Source: DATARH01 sp963705325 (GTDB taxonomy: Bacteria; Pseudomonadota; Alphaproteobacteria; ATCC43930; CGMCC-115725). Taken from it: a DNA stretch of 64,000 bases. Shown here in pieces: positions 16,401-24,688 of this stretch (the stretch's first letter is position 1; each line of letters opens with the position of its first letter). Both the position numbers and the translations under genes were made by a program. The notes beneath the pieces were generated by a model, which saw nothing but the letters and a program-made list of their open reading frames with translations, was not told the origin of the DNA and searched no databases. The stretch is from contig OY970069.1 in the NCBI GenBank assembly GCA_963705325.1, positions 3,968,001-4,032,000 on the forward strand, given 5' to 3'.

Positions 16401-16429
16401 TTTATAGCATATCGATCCGGATTTGTCAA
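16401..16429 (-). promoter_or_regulatory. Near-consensus sigma-70 promoter for the terminase operon
   Basis: On the minus strand TTGACA (16,424-16,429) and TATAAA (16,401-16,406) are separated by exactly 17 bases within an AT-rich island of otherwise GC-rich DNA. Reading is leftward into the terminase genes. Confidence 0.8.
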
Positions 16430-16454
16430 TATAAAAATGCGCTATATGCAATTA

Positions 16455-16991
16455 TTATCGGAAGTGAGTTTCCAACGCCCCGAGCGTGGCGACGAGGATA
16501 CCCGAGGCCGCCTCCTGGCTGACGCGGCGCCCCGCCCAGCCCTGCTCATGCGCCCACTCCTTCAGCGACCGCTCCCACCCTACGACATGCCAGAGGCAGG
16601 AGCCGCCGGGCGAGGCAATGCCGCCGACCGCGCGGATCGCCCGCCACACCGCGATGCGCGCCGCCTCCGCTCGCAGCCCCGGCGCGTGATCGCCACGGCG
16701 CGCCGGTTTGTCGCCCAGGCTCAGCCGCGACAGATCGAGCGCGCGCAGCGGGTCGAGCTGCGCCAGCGCGAAGCGATGCCGAAAGTCTTCTCCCGCTTGC
16801 CGCATTGCCGCGGTGATGGAGCCTCGGCGCTCCATCATCGTCAGGATGTCGACCGCGCGATATGGCCGTGCCGACGGCCCCTCCGCATCGGCGATGACCG
16901 TCGGGAAAAGCTCGACAAGCCCGTGTTGTCTGCGCTCGGCGGTGATGATGTCGTCAGTTGCCGGGTTTCGCGTCAGGCGGCGCTTGCTCAT
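16455..16991 (-). CDS. DUF6456-like phage/host regulatory protein
   Basis: 178 residues from the ATG at 16,989-16,991, overlapping the upstream stop (ATGA). The C-terminal third (RIAVWRAIRAVGGIASPGGS, then CLWHVVGWERSLKEWAHEQG) resembles the DUF6456 region of alphaproteobacterial helix-turn-helix proteins: 'L...v......lw.Vvg.g.sL.ewA...gw'. The N-terminus includes RPYRAVDILTMMERRGSITA, which may be a DNA-binding helix pair. Sitting between the repressor and the terminase genes, it may control late genes. This role is inferred. Confidence 0.6.
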   Translation of the reverse strand: MSKRRLTRNPATDDIITAERRQHGLVELFPTVIADAEGPSARPYRAVDILTMMERRGSITAAMRQAGEDFRHRFALAQLDPLRALDLSRLSLGDKPARRGDHAPGLRAEAARIAVWRAIRAVGGIASPGGSCLWHVVGWERSLKEWAHEQGWAGRRVSQEAASGILVATLGALETHFR

Positions 16992-17359
16992 TTCCGCTCT
17001 CCAGGAACAATACATGAACGATGAGGGTGTGAAAAAACCCGGACACGGGCGTCGAGGCGTCTCAGGTACGAGTCAGGCGGGAGCCGGCCGGGGCGCCCCA
17101 AGCGACCGCCTACGGCGCGCGCCAACAATTCGATTTCACGCACCCGCGCCCGCTCCTCGGCGCTGCCGCCCGTGACATGACACAACGCGTGATGCGAAGC
17201 GCAGTAGGTCGAACCCGGACGCCGGGCCGCGCCGCAGACCCCGCCGCCGTCGAAGATAAAAGCGCAGCCATGGCCGGATCCGACGGTCACCCAATCGCCG
17301 AACCCGCGCGAACCTCCCCCGTCCACTGGCCCCTCCCTGCCCCATTGCCAATATCGCAT
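16988..17359 (-). CDS. GcrA-like zinc-motif protein
   Basis: 123 residues from the ATG at 17,357-17,359. The open frame extends to 17,416 but would overlap the divergent repressor start and its operator. The centre GCAFIFDGGGVCGAARRPGS continuing TYCASHHALCHV has Cys32, Cys42, Cys53 and His56. This spacing and wording recall the C-terminal end of GcrA cell-cycle regulators ('C.wp.g.....CG....pg.sYC..H..la'), but the N-terminal GcrA helix-turn-helix is missing. It could be a phage regulator that borrows the RNA-polymerase-contacting end of GcrA. Divergent from, and probably repressed by, the S24 repressor. Confidence 0.55.
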   Translation of the reverse strand: MRYWQWGREGPVDGGGSRGFGDWVTVGSGHGCAFIFDGGGVCGAARRPGSTYCASHHALCHVTGGSAEERARVREIELLARAVGGRLGRPGRLPPDSYLRRLDARVRVFSHPHRSCIVPGERK

Positions 17360-17400
17360 GGCGGATATATTATCATGCCTTGACATGTCAATATGGCAAG
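17345..17400. promoter_or_regulatory. Divergent phage promoters with a 12-bp palindromic operator
   Basis: TTGACATGTCAA (17,380-17,391) is a perfect palindrome. Rightward, TTGCCA (17,345-17,350), a 17-base gap and TATTAT (17,368-17,373) would start transcription at the palindrome, towards the repressor. Leftward, TTGCCA (17,394-17,399) and GATAAT (about 17,370-17,375) enclose it. A repressor dimer here would block both. Confidence 0.65.
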
Positions 17401-17406
17401 TTTGCG

Positions 17407-18069
17407 ATGAACACAATATGGTTTCAGGAAACGCTCGACAAGGCGGGGGTGAGCCAGGCCGACCTTGCCCGTCATCTCGGCCTCGCGCCCTCGGCGGTGT
17501 CGCGCATGCTCAAGGGCGAGCGGCAGATGAAGCTGCTCGAAGCGGTGCAGACAGCGGCCTTTCTCGGCGTGTCGCAGGAGGAGGTGCTGCGCAATGCCGG
17601 CGAGGCGTCGGCGACGCCGCCATCGACCGAGCCGGCGCGCCGCGGCCGTCCGCCTCGGGCGGCATCGGCCCTCCCCGCCATCCGCCAGGACGCGCTGCCG
17701 ATCCGCAGCGCGGCGCGCGGCGGTAACGACCAGGAGATGTTCCTCGGCGACGGGCCGATCGGCTACACGCCGCGCCCGGCCAACCTGGCAGGGGTGCGCG
17801 ACGCCTACGCGATCTACATGGTCGGCGACAGCATGGAGCCGCGCTACATGCAGGGCTGGCTCTTGCACGTCAACCCGTTCAAGCCGCCGACCCGCGGCCG
17901 CGACGTCGTCGTCTACAAGACCAACCAGGCGGTGCTGATCAAGCAGTTCGTCGGCTGGAGCGGCGACGCGCTGGTGCTGCGCCAGCTCAACCCTGACCAG
18001 GAGCTGCGCATCCCGCGCGCCGAAGTCGCCGAATGCCATCTGGTGGTGGGGGTCGACCAGGAGGGGTAA
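17407..18069 (+). CDS. Phage repressor: XRE helix-turn-helix plus LexA-like S24 domain
   Basis: 220 residues from the ATG at 17,407. A TTG at 17,380 falls in the operator and is less likely. Residues 14-37 form the helix-turn-helix (VSQADLARHLGLAPSAVSRM). Residues 134-215 are the S24/LexA-type domain, with nucleophile Ser142 in MVGDSMEPRY and general base Lys179 in QAVLIKQFVGW. Such repressors hold a prophage silent and can be inactivated through RecA during DNA damage. A clear Ala-Gly cleavage site is not obvious in the linker. The TPR gene follows after six bases. Confidence 0.85.
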   Translation: MNTIWFQETLDKAGVSQADLARHLGLAPSAVSRMLKGERQMKLLEAVQTAAFLGVSQEEVLRNAGEASATPPSTEPARRGRPPRAASALPAIRQDALPIRSAARGGNDQEMFLGDGPIGYTPRPANLAGVRDAYAIYMVGDSMEPRYMQGWLLHVNPFKPPTRGRDVVVYKTNQAVLIKQFVGWSGDALVLRQLNPDQELRIPRAEVAECHLVVGVDQEG

Positions 18070-18075
18070 CGGGCA

Positions 18076-19011
18076 ATGCGCTGGAGGTTCGCCGTCGCCA
18101 TGGTTGCGGCAGCCGTTCTCTGCGCTACCGAGCCTCGGCAAGTTCGGGCGGAGCAATCGGCGCTGCAGGCGGTCTGCGCGAATACGGGCGGTACCACAGT
18201 GCCCGACACGCAAATCGATGCGTGCAGCAAGATCATCCAAGCGGGCAGCGAAACACAGAAAAATCTGGCGAACGCCTACCTCAGCCGCGGTGCCGGATAT
18301 GGCCGCAAGGGCGATTACGACCGGGCGATAGCTGACCTCACCAAGGCGATCGAACTCGATCCGAAACTCGCCCGTGCCTACTACGATCGCGGCCTTGTCT
18401 ATGACCGCGAGGGCAATTACGACCGCGCTGTCGCCGATTACGGCACGGCAATCGAGTTCGATCCGAAATACGTCCACGCCTACAACAATCGCGGGCTCAT
18501 CTATAACCGCCAGGGTGATTACGACCGCGCAATCGCCGACTACACCAAGGCGATCGAGCTCGATCCGCAGCATGCCAACGCCTACAGCAACCGCGGCAAC
18601 ACCTATGCGCGCAGGGGCGATTACGACCGCGCAATCGTCGACTATACCAAGGCGATCGAGCTCGATCCCAAATTGGCCGTCGCCTACGCCAACCGTTGTT
18701 GGGTGCGCGCGATCAACGGCCAACTGGCGCCCGCTATGACGGACTGCGACGAAGCCCTTCGCCTCAAACCCGACGACGCCGTAGCGCTCGATAGCCGCGG
18801 CTTCGTCTACTACATGCTCGCCCGCTACGACGAGGCAGTGGCCGATTACAGCAGCGCACTAGGTGTCAATCCGAAATTCGCAAGTTCGCTGTACGGCCGC
18901 GGCATGACCAAGCTGAAAAAAGGCGACCCGACCGGCAACGCGGACATCGCCGCGGCGAAAGCGATCCAACCCGACATCGCCGACGAGATGGTGCGTTATG
19001 GGCTGAAATAG
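18076..19011 (+). CDS. Exported TPR protein 1
   Basis: 311 residues. It starts with a signal peptide (RWRFAVAMVAAAVLCATEPR, probable cleavage after VRA). Then comes a Cys-containing segment (VCANTGG...ACSKII) and about seven TPR units (repeat wording 'YDRAIADYTKAIELDPK.A.AY.NRG'). TPR arrays bind partner proteins; with the signal peptide this one acts in the periplasm. It is a paralogue of the next gene, sharing the ending SSLYGRGMTKLKKGDPTGNA. It lies six bases after the phage repressor and could be read with it, but the content looks like a host gene. Confidence 0.85.
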   Translation: MRWRFAVAMVAAAVLCATEPRQVRAEQSALQAVCANTGGTTVPDTQIDACSKIIQAGSETQKNLANAYLSRGAGYGRKGDYDRAIADLTKAIELDPKLARAYYDRGLVYDREGNYDRAVADYGTAIEFDPKYVHAYNNRGLIYNRQGDYDRAIADYTKAIELDPQHANAYSNRGNTYARRGDYDRAIVDYTKAIELDPKLAVAYANRCWVRAINGQLAPAMTDCDEALRLKPDDAVALDSRGFVYYMLARYDEAVADYSSALGVNPKFASSLYGRGMTKLKKGDPTGNADIAAAKAIQPDIADEMVRYGLK

Positions 19012-19056
19012 TCTTCGCGGCGGCGAGCGTATCGCAGCCGTACAAGCGGAGGGCCA

Positions 19057-20193
19057 ATGCGCGCGAATACGCGTTTAGTGGCGATGGTGGGTCCGATCAT
19101 TGCGTCGCTCGTCGCGATCCCGCGAGCCGAGGCTCAGCGATCTCCCGTTTGGGCCGCCTGCGCGAACGAGGCGGACTCGCCGCAGATGCAAATCGGCGCC
19201 TGCACGATCATCATTCTGGAAGGCAATCAAACTCGGAAGGATCTGGCGAGCGCCTACAACAGCCGCGGCAACGCCTACGATCGCGAGGGCGACTACGACC
19301 GGGCCATCGCCGACTTTACCAAGGCGATCGAACTCGACGCAAAAGACGCCGCTGCCTACAACAACCGTGGCATCTCCTACCGCCACGAAGGCGAGGACGA
19401 CCGCGCCATCGCCGACTACACCAAGGCGATCGAGCTCGATCCGAAATTCGCTCTCGCCTACTACAACCGCGGCAACGTCTACGCCAACAAAGGCGAGGAC
19501 GACCGCGCCATCGCCGATTACACCAAGGCGATCGAGCTCGATCCCAAAGACGCCTGGGCCTACGGCAGCCGCGGCCTTGCCTACTTCCACAAAGGCGAGG
19601 ACGACCGCGCCATCGCGGATGACACCAAGGCGATCGAGCTCGATCCGAAAGACGCGCTCGCCTACAACAACCGTGGCATCGCGTACGACCATAAGGGCGA
19701 TACCGTTCGCGCCATCGCGGACTACACCAAGGCAATCGCGCTCAATCCGAAGTTCGCGCTCGCCTACTACAACCGGGGCAACGTCTACGCCCACAAGGGC
19801 GATACCGCCCGCGCCATCGCGGACTACACCAAGACGATCGAGCTCGATCCGAAAGACAGCAGTGCCTACGGCAACCGCTGCTTGGCGCGTGCGATCAGCG
19901 GCCAGGCACAATCGGCGCTCTCGGACTGCGACGCGGCGTTGCAGCTCAAGCCCGGCCACGCAAACACGCTCGCCAATCGCGGCATCGCCTATTACCTGCT
20001 CGGCCGCTACGACGAAGCGCTGGCCGATTACGACGCGGCGCTGAAGCTCGATCCGAAATTGGCGAGCTCGCTCTATGGCCGCGGGATGACCAAACTGAAA
20101 AAGGCCGACCCGACCGGCAACGCGGACATCGCCGCAGCGAAAGCGATCCAACCCGACATCGCCGACGAGATGGCGCGCTACGGGATAAAATAA
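19057..20193 (+). CDS. Exported TPR protein 2
   Basis: 378 residues, paralogue of the upstream gene with two extra TPR units. The signal peptide is RLVAMVGPIIASLVAIPRAE, with probable cleavage after AEA. At least nine TPR units follow, most worded 'DDRAIADYTKAIELDPKDA.AY.NRG..Y...G'. The repeats are almost identical at DNA level every 102 bases between about 19,300 and 19,870, so the array has expanded recently and may vary in length between strains. No partner is evident. It is 45 bases downstream of TPR gene 1, probably in the same transcript. Confidence 0.85.
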   Translation: MRANTRLVAMVGPIIASLVAIPRAEAQRSPVWAACANEADSPQMQIGACTIIILEGNQTRKDLASAYNSRGNAYDREGDYDRAIADFTKAIELDAKDAAAYNNRGISYRHEGEDDRAIADYTKAIELDPKFALAYYNRGNVYANKGEDDRAIADYTKAIELDPKDAWAYGSRGLAYFHKGEDDRAIADDTKAIELDPKDALAYNNRGIAYDHKGDTVRAIADYTKAIALNPKFALAYYNRGNVYAHKGDTARAIADYTKTIELDPKDSSAYGNRCLARAISGQAQSALSDCDAALQLKPGHANTLANRGIAYYLLGRYDEALADYDAALKLDPKLASSLYGRGMTKLKKADPTGNADIAAAKAIQPDIADEMARYGIK

Positions 20194-20387
20194 CGACTGC
20201 GCGGCCGGCCACCTGCATCGAGCAGGCTTCTCAGGGTCGGCAATCTAAGGTCGCAAACAGGACGGGTAACCATAATCAACAGCATTGGTGCTAATTGATC
20301 TCATCGAGACCGTAAGCTCTTGGTAATACTGCCCGAGGCAGCGGGATTTGGCGCTGCCGACGTCCGTTTGTTCTGGCGGAGGGGTCG

Positions 20388-22280
20388 ATGAGATCGTTCA
20401 TCAGGCTGGCGATGGCTGTCGCGGTCGTGAGTACGCTGAGCTTTCAAGCCCTGGCGGCGTACATGTTCGACGCCCCGATTTCGATCGCGATCGACAATGC
20501 GGGCAATCTCATTGTCTCCGAGCCGGGGCGCTATCGGGTCGACAAGTACGACAACGTCCTCAACCGCCTGTGGCGCTCGCCGAGCCTCGCTCCGCTGCGG
20601 CTCGCCATCGACTCTCATGGCAACGTCTATGTCGCCGACAACAATGCCGGCGTAAAAAAACTCGACGCCGCTACCGGCCAGTTCGTGCCGTTAGGCGCTC
20701 CGCTGTCACAAGTTACCAACGCCGTCGCCGTCGCGATCGACGGCAGCGACTACATCTATGTGCTCGACCGCAGGGGCCTGATGCAGAAATTCACTCCTGA
20801 CGGCAGCCAGCAACTGGGAAGCTGGGGCGGCACGGTCGGGAGCGGCGACGGCGAGTTTTCCAACCCGACCGACATCGCCGTCGGGTACGCCGGCAAGAAC
20901 ATCTATATTGCCGATAGCGGCAATCATCGCATCCAGCGATGGCAGCTGACGACCGACGTGACGACAAACAAGGTGACGGGCGCCACTTTTGTCGGATGGC
21001 TAGGGCGCTGCAACAACCTAGGGCGCAGCTGCAATCTAAAGCAGCATGCGAGCCGCGGGTTTTCTTGCACGGCGAAAACCTGCTCGCCGCCCTCACCGGG
21101 CAGCGGCGCCGGCCAGTTCATCTATCCTTCCGGCCTCGCTGTCGCTGCGCCGGACTACGTTTACGTTGCCGATTTCGGCAACAGCCGGATCCAAAAATTC
21201 GATGCAAACGGGACATTTCTAACGAAGTTCGGGACCAACGGCATTGGGCCGGGCCAACTCATCGAGCCGACCGATGTTGCAGCAGATTCAGCGGGCAATG
21301 TCTGGGCGAGCGACGGGCCTGCCGGCCGCCTCGTCGAGTTCGACGCGAACGGTAATCCGCTGCGGATTTTCGGCGGGAGGGAGATCCTTGCCGCCTCCCC
21401 CGGTTCTCCACCGCTGAACGTCGATCCGATCTTCGACCCTCGGGCTGTTCCTGTCTTTTCCGGCCATTCGGCGGTGTCGACGGTGACGCTCGCTACGTAC
21501 GGCTATTCCGGCGTCCTGAACATGACATCTCCGTGCTGCCTCGATCTGGCGACCTCGGCGCCGGTTTCACCCAATGGCGTCAGCGCTATGGTGAGCCCGA
21601 CCTCCTCCAACTTCGCGCCGCCGCAAGCGCCGGCCACGGCGAACCTCACTCTCTCCGCTTCGTCGAACCCCACCCCCGGCAAATTCATCACGCAGGTTAC
21701 GGTTGCAGACCCGGCGCAGAATTTCAGCGATTCGGTCAATGTCGGGTTCGAAGTGCTGCCGCCGTGGCCGGGCGATGGCGCACCCCCGGCTTGCATGCCG
21801 GCGCTCCAGGTGCTGCCCCTGTCAATGCTCGATCTGTTCGCCTGGCGTCAGCCGATGACGACGACGCCCTCAGTCTCCACCAGCGGGGTCGCTATCAAAA
21901 GCACGGACCCACATTGTGTCATGCCGGGCAGCGCGCCCGGTACCATGGGCTCGTGCGCCGGCTTCGAGCTGGATCTCACGGGCGCGCCGGGGTTCAGCCC
22001 CAACCTGACGATGATAACCTTCAAGAACAATACCCATAGCGGCTTCGTGAACGTCACGAGTTCGAACAGCGCCAACTGCGCCGCGTCTACCACGTTCACG
22101 ATCCCAGCGGGGGCCACCTTGCCGCTGCTGTTCGCGAAGGCGACCACGACGACGCTGATTTTCAGCGACGCCAGCGGCCATACCCCGGTCGCCAAGGCGC
22201 AATTCAGCGAGGGTCCCTTCTGGACCTTTTTCGGCGGCAGGAACGCCACCATCACCTTTATCGGCGACTGGCGTTTCTAA
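20388..22280 (+). CDS. Exported NHL-repeat beta-propeller protein
   Basis: 630 residues. The signal peptide is RSFIRLAMAVAVVSTLSFQA, with cleavage near ALA. Residues about 25-330 hold NHL units, for example PISIAIDNAGNLIVSEPGR, PTDIAVGYAGKNIYIADSGN followed by HRIQRW, and YVYVADFGNSRIQKFDANG. Cys-rich loops occur around 210-245 (GRCNNLGRSCNL, FSCTAKTCSPP). Residues 340-630 are beta-rich with an Ig-like air and end in GRNATITFIGDWRF. NHL propellers are binding platforms; the ligand is unknown. It is preceded by 194 bases without a gene. Confidence 0.8.
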   Translation: MRSFIRLAMAVAVVSTLSFQALAAYMFDAPISIAIDNAGNLIVSEPGRYRVDKYDNVLNRLWRSPSLAPLRLAIDSHGNVYVADNNAGVKKLDAATGQFVPLGAPLSQVTNAVAVAIDGSDYIYVLDRRGLMQKFTPDGSQQLGSWGGTVGSGDGEFSNPTDIAVGYAGKNIYIADSGNHRIQRWQLTTDVTTNKVTGATFVGWLGRCNNLGRSCNLKQHASRGFSCTAKTCSPPSPGSGAGQFIYPSGLAVAAPDYVYVADFGNSRIQKFDANGTFLTKFGTNGIGPGQLIEPTDVAADSAGNVWASDGPAGRLVEFDANGNPLRIFGGREILAASPGSPPLNVDPIFDPRAVPVFSGHSAVSTVTLATYGYSGVLNMTSPCCLDLATSAPVSPNGVSAMVSPTSSNFAPPQAPATANLTLSASSNPTPGKFITQVTVADPAQNFSDSVNVGFEVLPPWPGDGAPPACMPALQVLPLSMLDLFAWRQPMTTTPSVSTSGVAIKSTDPHCVMPGSAPGTMGSCAGFELDLTGAPGFSPNLTMITFKNNTHSGFVNVTSSNSANCAASTTFTIPAGATLPLLFAKATTTTLIFSDASGHTPVAKAQFSEGPFWTFFGGRNATITFIGDWRF

Positions 22281-22360
22281 GGAACTGGCGGCGTTTGCCC
22301 TCGCGGTTTCCGGGCGCTACGATCGCTGCAACGGCCACGGAATTTGGGGAGCGGATTGCC

Positions 22361-23239
22361 ATGCGCACGACCTACAGCGTCAACGACATGACCATCCACC
22401 GCATCGTCGAACAGGAGCAGGGCTTCACTCCGATGCTCGAATTCCTGCCGACATTGTCAAAGGAAACGCTGGAAGAGAACCTCTCCTGGCTGGCGCCGGG
22501 CGGCTATGCCCGCGAGACCGGCAATGTCGTGCTGTGCTTCCAGAGCTATGTCGTGAAGACGCCGCACCACAACATCCTGGTCGACGCCTGCATCGGCAAC
22601 AACAAGACCTTTCCGCTGCGCCCGACCTGGAACAACAAGAGCGACGGCAATTGGATGGCGGCACTAAAGGCGGCCGGGCTCGGGGTCGAGGACATCGATT
22701 TCGTGATGTGCACGCACCTGCACGGCGACCATGTCGGGTGGAACACCAAGCTGGAGAACGGGCGCTGGGTCCCGACCTTTCCGAAGGCGCGCTACCTGTT
22801 CTCGAAAAAGGAATACGACTTCTGGACCGGCTCCGAGGTTCCGTCAGGGTTTGCATCCGATCCGATCAAGGAAAGCGTGCTGCCGGTCGTCGAGGCCAAC
22901 AAGGCCGAACTGGTGACCAGCGACCACGCGCTCAACGACCATATCCGGCTGATGCCGACCCCGGGTCATACCCCCGACCATTTCGCGGTCTGCGCCGGCA
23001 AAGGCCATGACCAGGCGGTTTTCACCGGCGACCTCATCCACTCGCCGATCCAGGCGCGTTATCCCGAGCTGGTGATGCGGGTCGACACCGACCGCGATCA
23101 GGGGGTGCGGACGCGGCGGGCGTTTCTCGAGAAATACTGCGACACCGACACGCTGTGCTGCACGATGCACTTCCCCTCGCCGTCGGTCGGCCATATCAAG
23201 CGCTGGGGCGACGGGTTCAAGCTCGATTATTTGACGTGA
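22361..23239 (+). CDS. MBL-fold metallo-hydrolase
   Basis: 292 residues from the ATG at 22,361. The zinc signature THLHGDHVGW (His119, His121, Asp123, His124) is complete. Later ligands are in TPGHTPDHF and VFTGDLIHSP. Length and wording (NNKSDGNWMAALKAAGLGVE) fit the quorum-quenching-lactonase/hydrolase branch of the family, but substrate cannot be told. The stop overlaps the GTG start of the GNAT gene (GTGA), so the two are coupled. The last 85 bases are duplicated at 23,825-23,909 behind the GNAT gene. Confidence 0.9.
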   Translation: MRTTYSVNDMTIHRIVEQEQGFTPMLEFLPTLSKETLEENLSWLAPGGYARETGNVVLCFQSYVVKTPHHNILVDACIGNNKTFPLRPTWNNKSDGNWMAALKAAGLGVEDIDFVMCTHLHGDHVGWNTKLENGRWVPTFPKARYLFSKKEYDFWTGSEVPSGFASDPIKESVLPVVEANKAELVTSDHALNDHIRLMPTPGHTPDHFAVCAGKGHDQAVFTGDLIHSPIQARYPELVMRVDTDRDQGVRTRRAFLEKYCDTDTLCCTMHFPSPSVGHIKRWGDGFKLDYLT

Positions 23240-23802
23240 CGCTCGGCAAGCGGGGATCGGCCTTCCCTGCGCTCGCGACAAGCCGCCTGCGGCTTCGCGC
23301 GCCGGACGCTGCCGACGTCGCGTCGTACGGCGCCGTGTTGCGGGCGCCGAATGTGACCCGGTTTTCGGATATCCCTGACCAGCCGCGCGACGCGCAAGTC
23401 GAGCGCATTATCCGCTTTATGGTAAGGCTGCACGCCACGGGCAAGGGCTGCGGCTGGGTGATTGAGGATGCCGAGTCGTCAACGCTGATCGGCGCCGTCC
23501 GCTTTAACCATTTCGACCGCAGGGCCCGGCTGGGGGAGATCGGCTACGAACTGCACTCGGCGTTCTGGGGCCGGGGCATGATGAGCGAGGCGGTACACGC
23601 CGTCGTCGCCTGTGGCCACCGTCTGTTTGGTCTCAACCGTATCGAGGCATGGACCTTGCCGGGTAATCCTGCCTCCGACCGCGTGCTCGAAAAGGCCGGC
23701 TTTCACTATGAAGGCACCCTGCGGCAGCGCGCCCAATTCAAGGGGGCTTTCCACGATTTCCGCATGTTCGGTCGCGTCGCGGCTGACCCGATCCCGGCGT
23801 GA
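23236..23802 (+). CDS. GNAT family N-acetyltransferase (RimJ/RimL-like)
   Basis: 188 residues from GTG 23,236, which overlaps the MBL stop. The start region reads LATSRLRLRAPDAADVASYG. The acetyl-CoA site is HSAFWGRGMMSEAVHAVVAC and the end is VLEKAGFHYEGTLRQRAQFK, as in ribosomal-protein-type acetyltransferases. The acceptor is unknown. It is bracketed by the intact and the orphan copy of the MBL 3' end, 670 bases apart, so it took part in a local duplication or insertion. Confidence 0.85.
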   Translation: MTLGKRGSAFPALATSRLRLRAPDAADVASYGAVLRAPNVTRFSDIPDQPRDAQVERIIRFMVRLHATGKGCGWVIEDAESSTLIGAVRFNHFDRRARLGEIGYELHSAFWGRGMMSEAVHAVVACGHRLFGLNRIEAWTLPGNPASDRVLEKAGFHYEGTLRQRAQFKGAFHDFRMFGRVAADPIPA

Positions 23803-23824
23803 CGGGCCGTCGCCGAGGTCTTGC

Positions 23825-23909
23825 GTGCTCCACGATGCACTTCCCCTCGCCCTCGGTCGGCCATGTCAAGCGCTGGGGCGACGGGTTCAAGCTCGACTAT
23901 TTGACCTGA
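23825..23909 (+). pseudogene. Orphan copy of the MBL-hydrolase 3' end
   Basis: 85 bases matching 23,155-23,239 with about five differences. It encodes CSTMHFPSPSVGHVKRWGDG then FKLDYLT and a stop. There is no upstream remainder of the gene. The following 287 bases (23,910-24,196) hold no gene I can support. Confidence 0.85.
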
Positions 23910-24196
23910 GCAAGGGCCGGGCCGGGTTCGTCGCCGGCCATGCCCGCGCCGCGGCCAGTGACCAACGCTATCGAGGAGCTATCGACACCATGCGCCCGAG
24001 GCGAGCATGCGGAGCAAGCGAATGCTCTGCCCCACCCAGACGAGGAAGAGCGCGTAGAGGCCTAAAGCGCACCAAAGTGACAAGACAGACCTCCCTGGAC
24101 TCGGCGGCGATTGCGAGGGCGAAACCGACGCGGAAGATCGGTGGTGCGGCTTAAGGTTTCGCTAATTCCGGCCCGGGTTCGTCAAGGGAGCCAGCC

Positions 24197-24688
24197 ATGA
24201 CCGATGTCGCTCAATTCCGCCGCCTCCTCGACCGCTTCACCGCCGCCGGCTGCGCCAACGATTGCGCAGGCTTCGCAGCGCTGTTCACCGAGAACGCGAC
24301 CTATGACGATAATTTCTTCGGGCTGCACCGCGGCCGCGCCGAAATCGCGGCGATGCTGCAGCGCTTTCACGACACCGGCGAGAACTACCGCTGGGAATTC
24401 GACGAGCCGGTGTTCGACGGCGCGCTCGGCTATGCCTGGTTCCGCTTCAGTTTCGCCTCGAAGATGCCGGGCTGCGAAGGCAAGCCGGTGCTGATCCGCG
24501 GCATCAGCTGCTTTCGGATCGAAAACCGCCTCATCGCCGAATACCGCGAAGTGTTCGACACCGGGATCGCGCTGGCGCAGCTCGGTTTTCCCGGCGAGCG
24601 CATCAAGCGCGTGCTCGACAAGGAAGCGGCGGCGCAGAACGGATCAGCTATAGCGCGGGCGCATCTCGAACGTTTTAGAGACCAATAG
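24197..24688 (+). CDS. SnoaL-like / NTF2-like protein
   Basis: 163 residues. The pattern FRRLLDRFTAAGCANDCAGF, then LFTENATYDDNFFGLHRGRA, EIAAMLQRFHDT and FRIENRLIAEYREVFDTG is typical of the SnoaL-like domain: a small alpha+beta cone used by isomerases, dehydratases and ring-cleaving accessory enzymes. No catalytic residue can be assigned. The ribosome site GGGAGCC lies before the ATG. The 3' end overlaps the convergent membrane gene by 14 bases. Confidence 0.8.
   Translation: MTDVAQFRRLLDRFTAAGCANDCAGFAALFTENATYDDNFFGLHRGRAEIAAMLQRFHDTGENYRWEFDEPVFDGALGYAWFRFSFASKMPGCEGKPVLIRGISCFRIENRLIAEYREVFDTGIALAQLGFPGERIKRVLDKEAAAQNGSAIARAHLERFRDQ

Noticed and set aside
17380..17406. Repressor start at TTG 17,380
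   Set aside because: It would place the operator palindrome inside the coding region and the predicted transcription start at the same base. The ATG at 17,407 begins directly before the helix-turn-helix.
1..18069. Gene transfer agent instead of prophage
   Set aside because: A dedicated S24 repressor with operator, cargo genes and a non-GTA gene order argue for a phage. No integrase is in view because the left end is outside the window, so the alternative is not fully closed.
18300..19900. Regular 102-base repeats that could look like a CRISPR or satellite
   Set aside because: They are in frame, code for TPR units of 34 residues, and have no spacers.
23910..24196. Gene in the gap after the MBL remnant
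   Set aside because: Only short frames with no start signal or domain; I see nothing to support.
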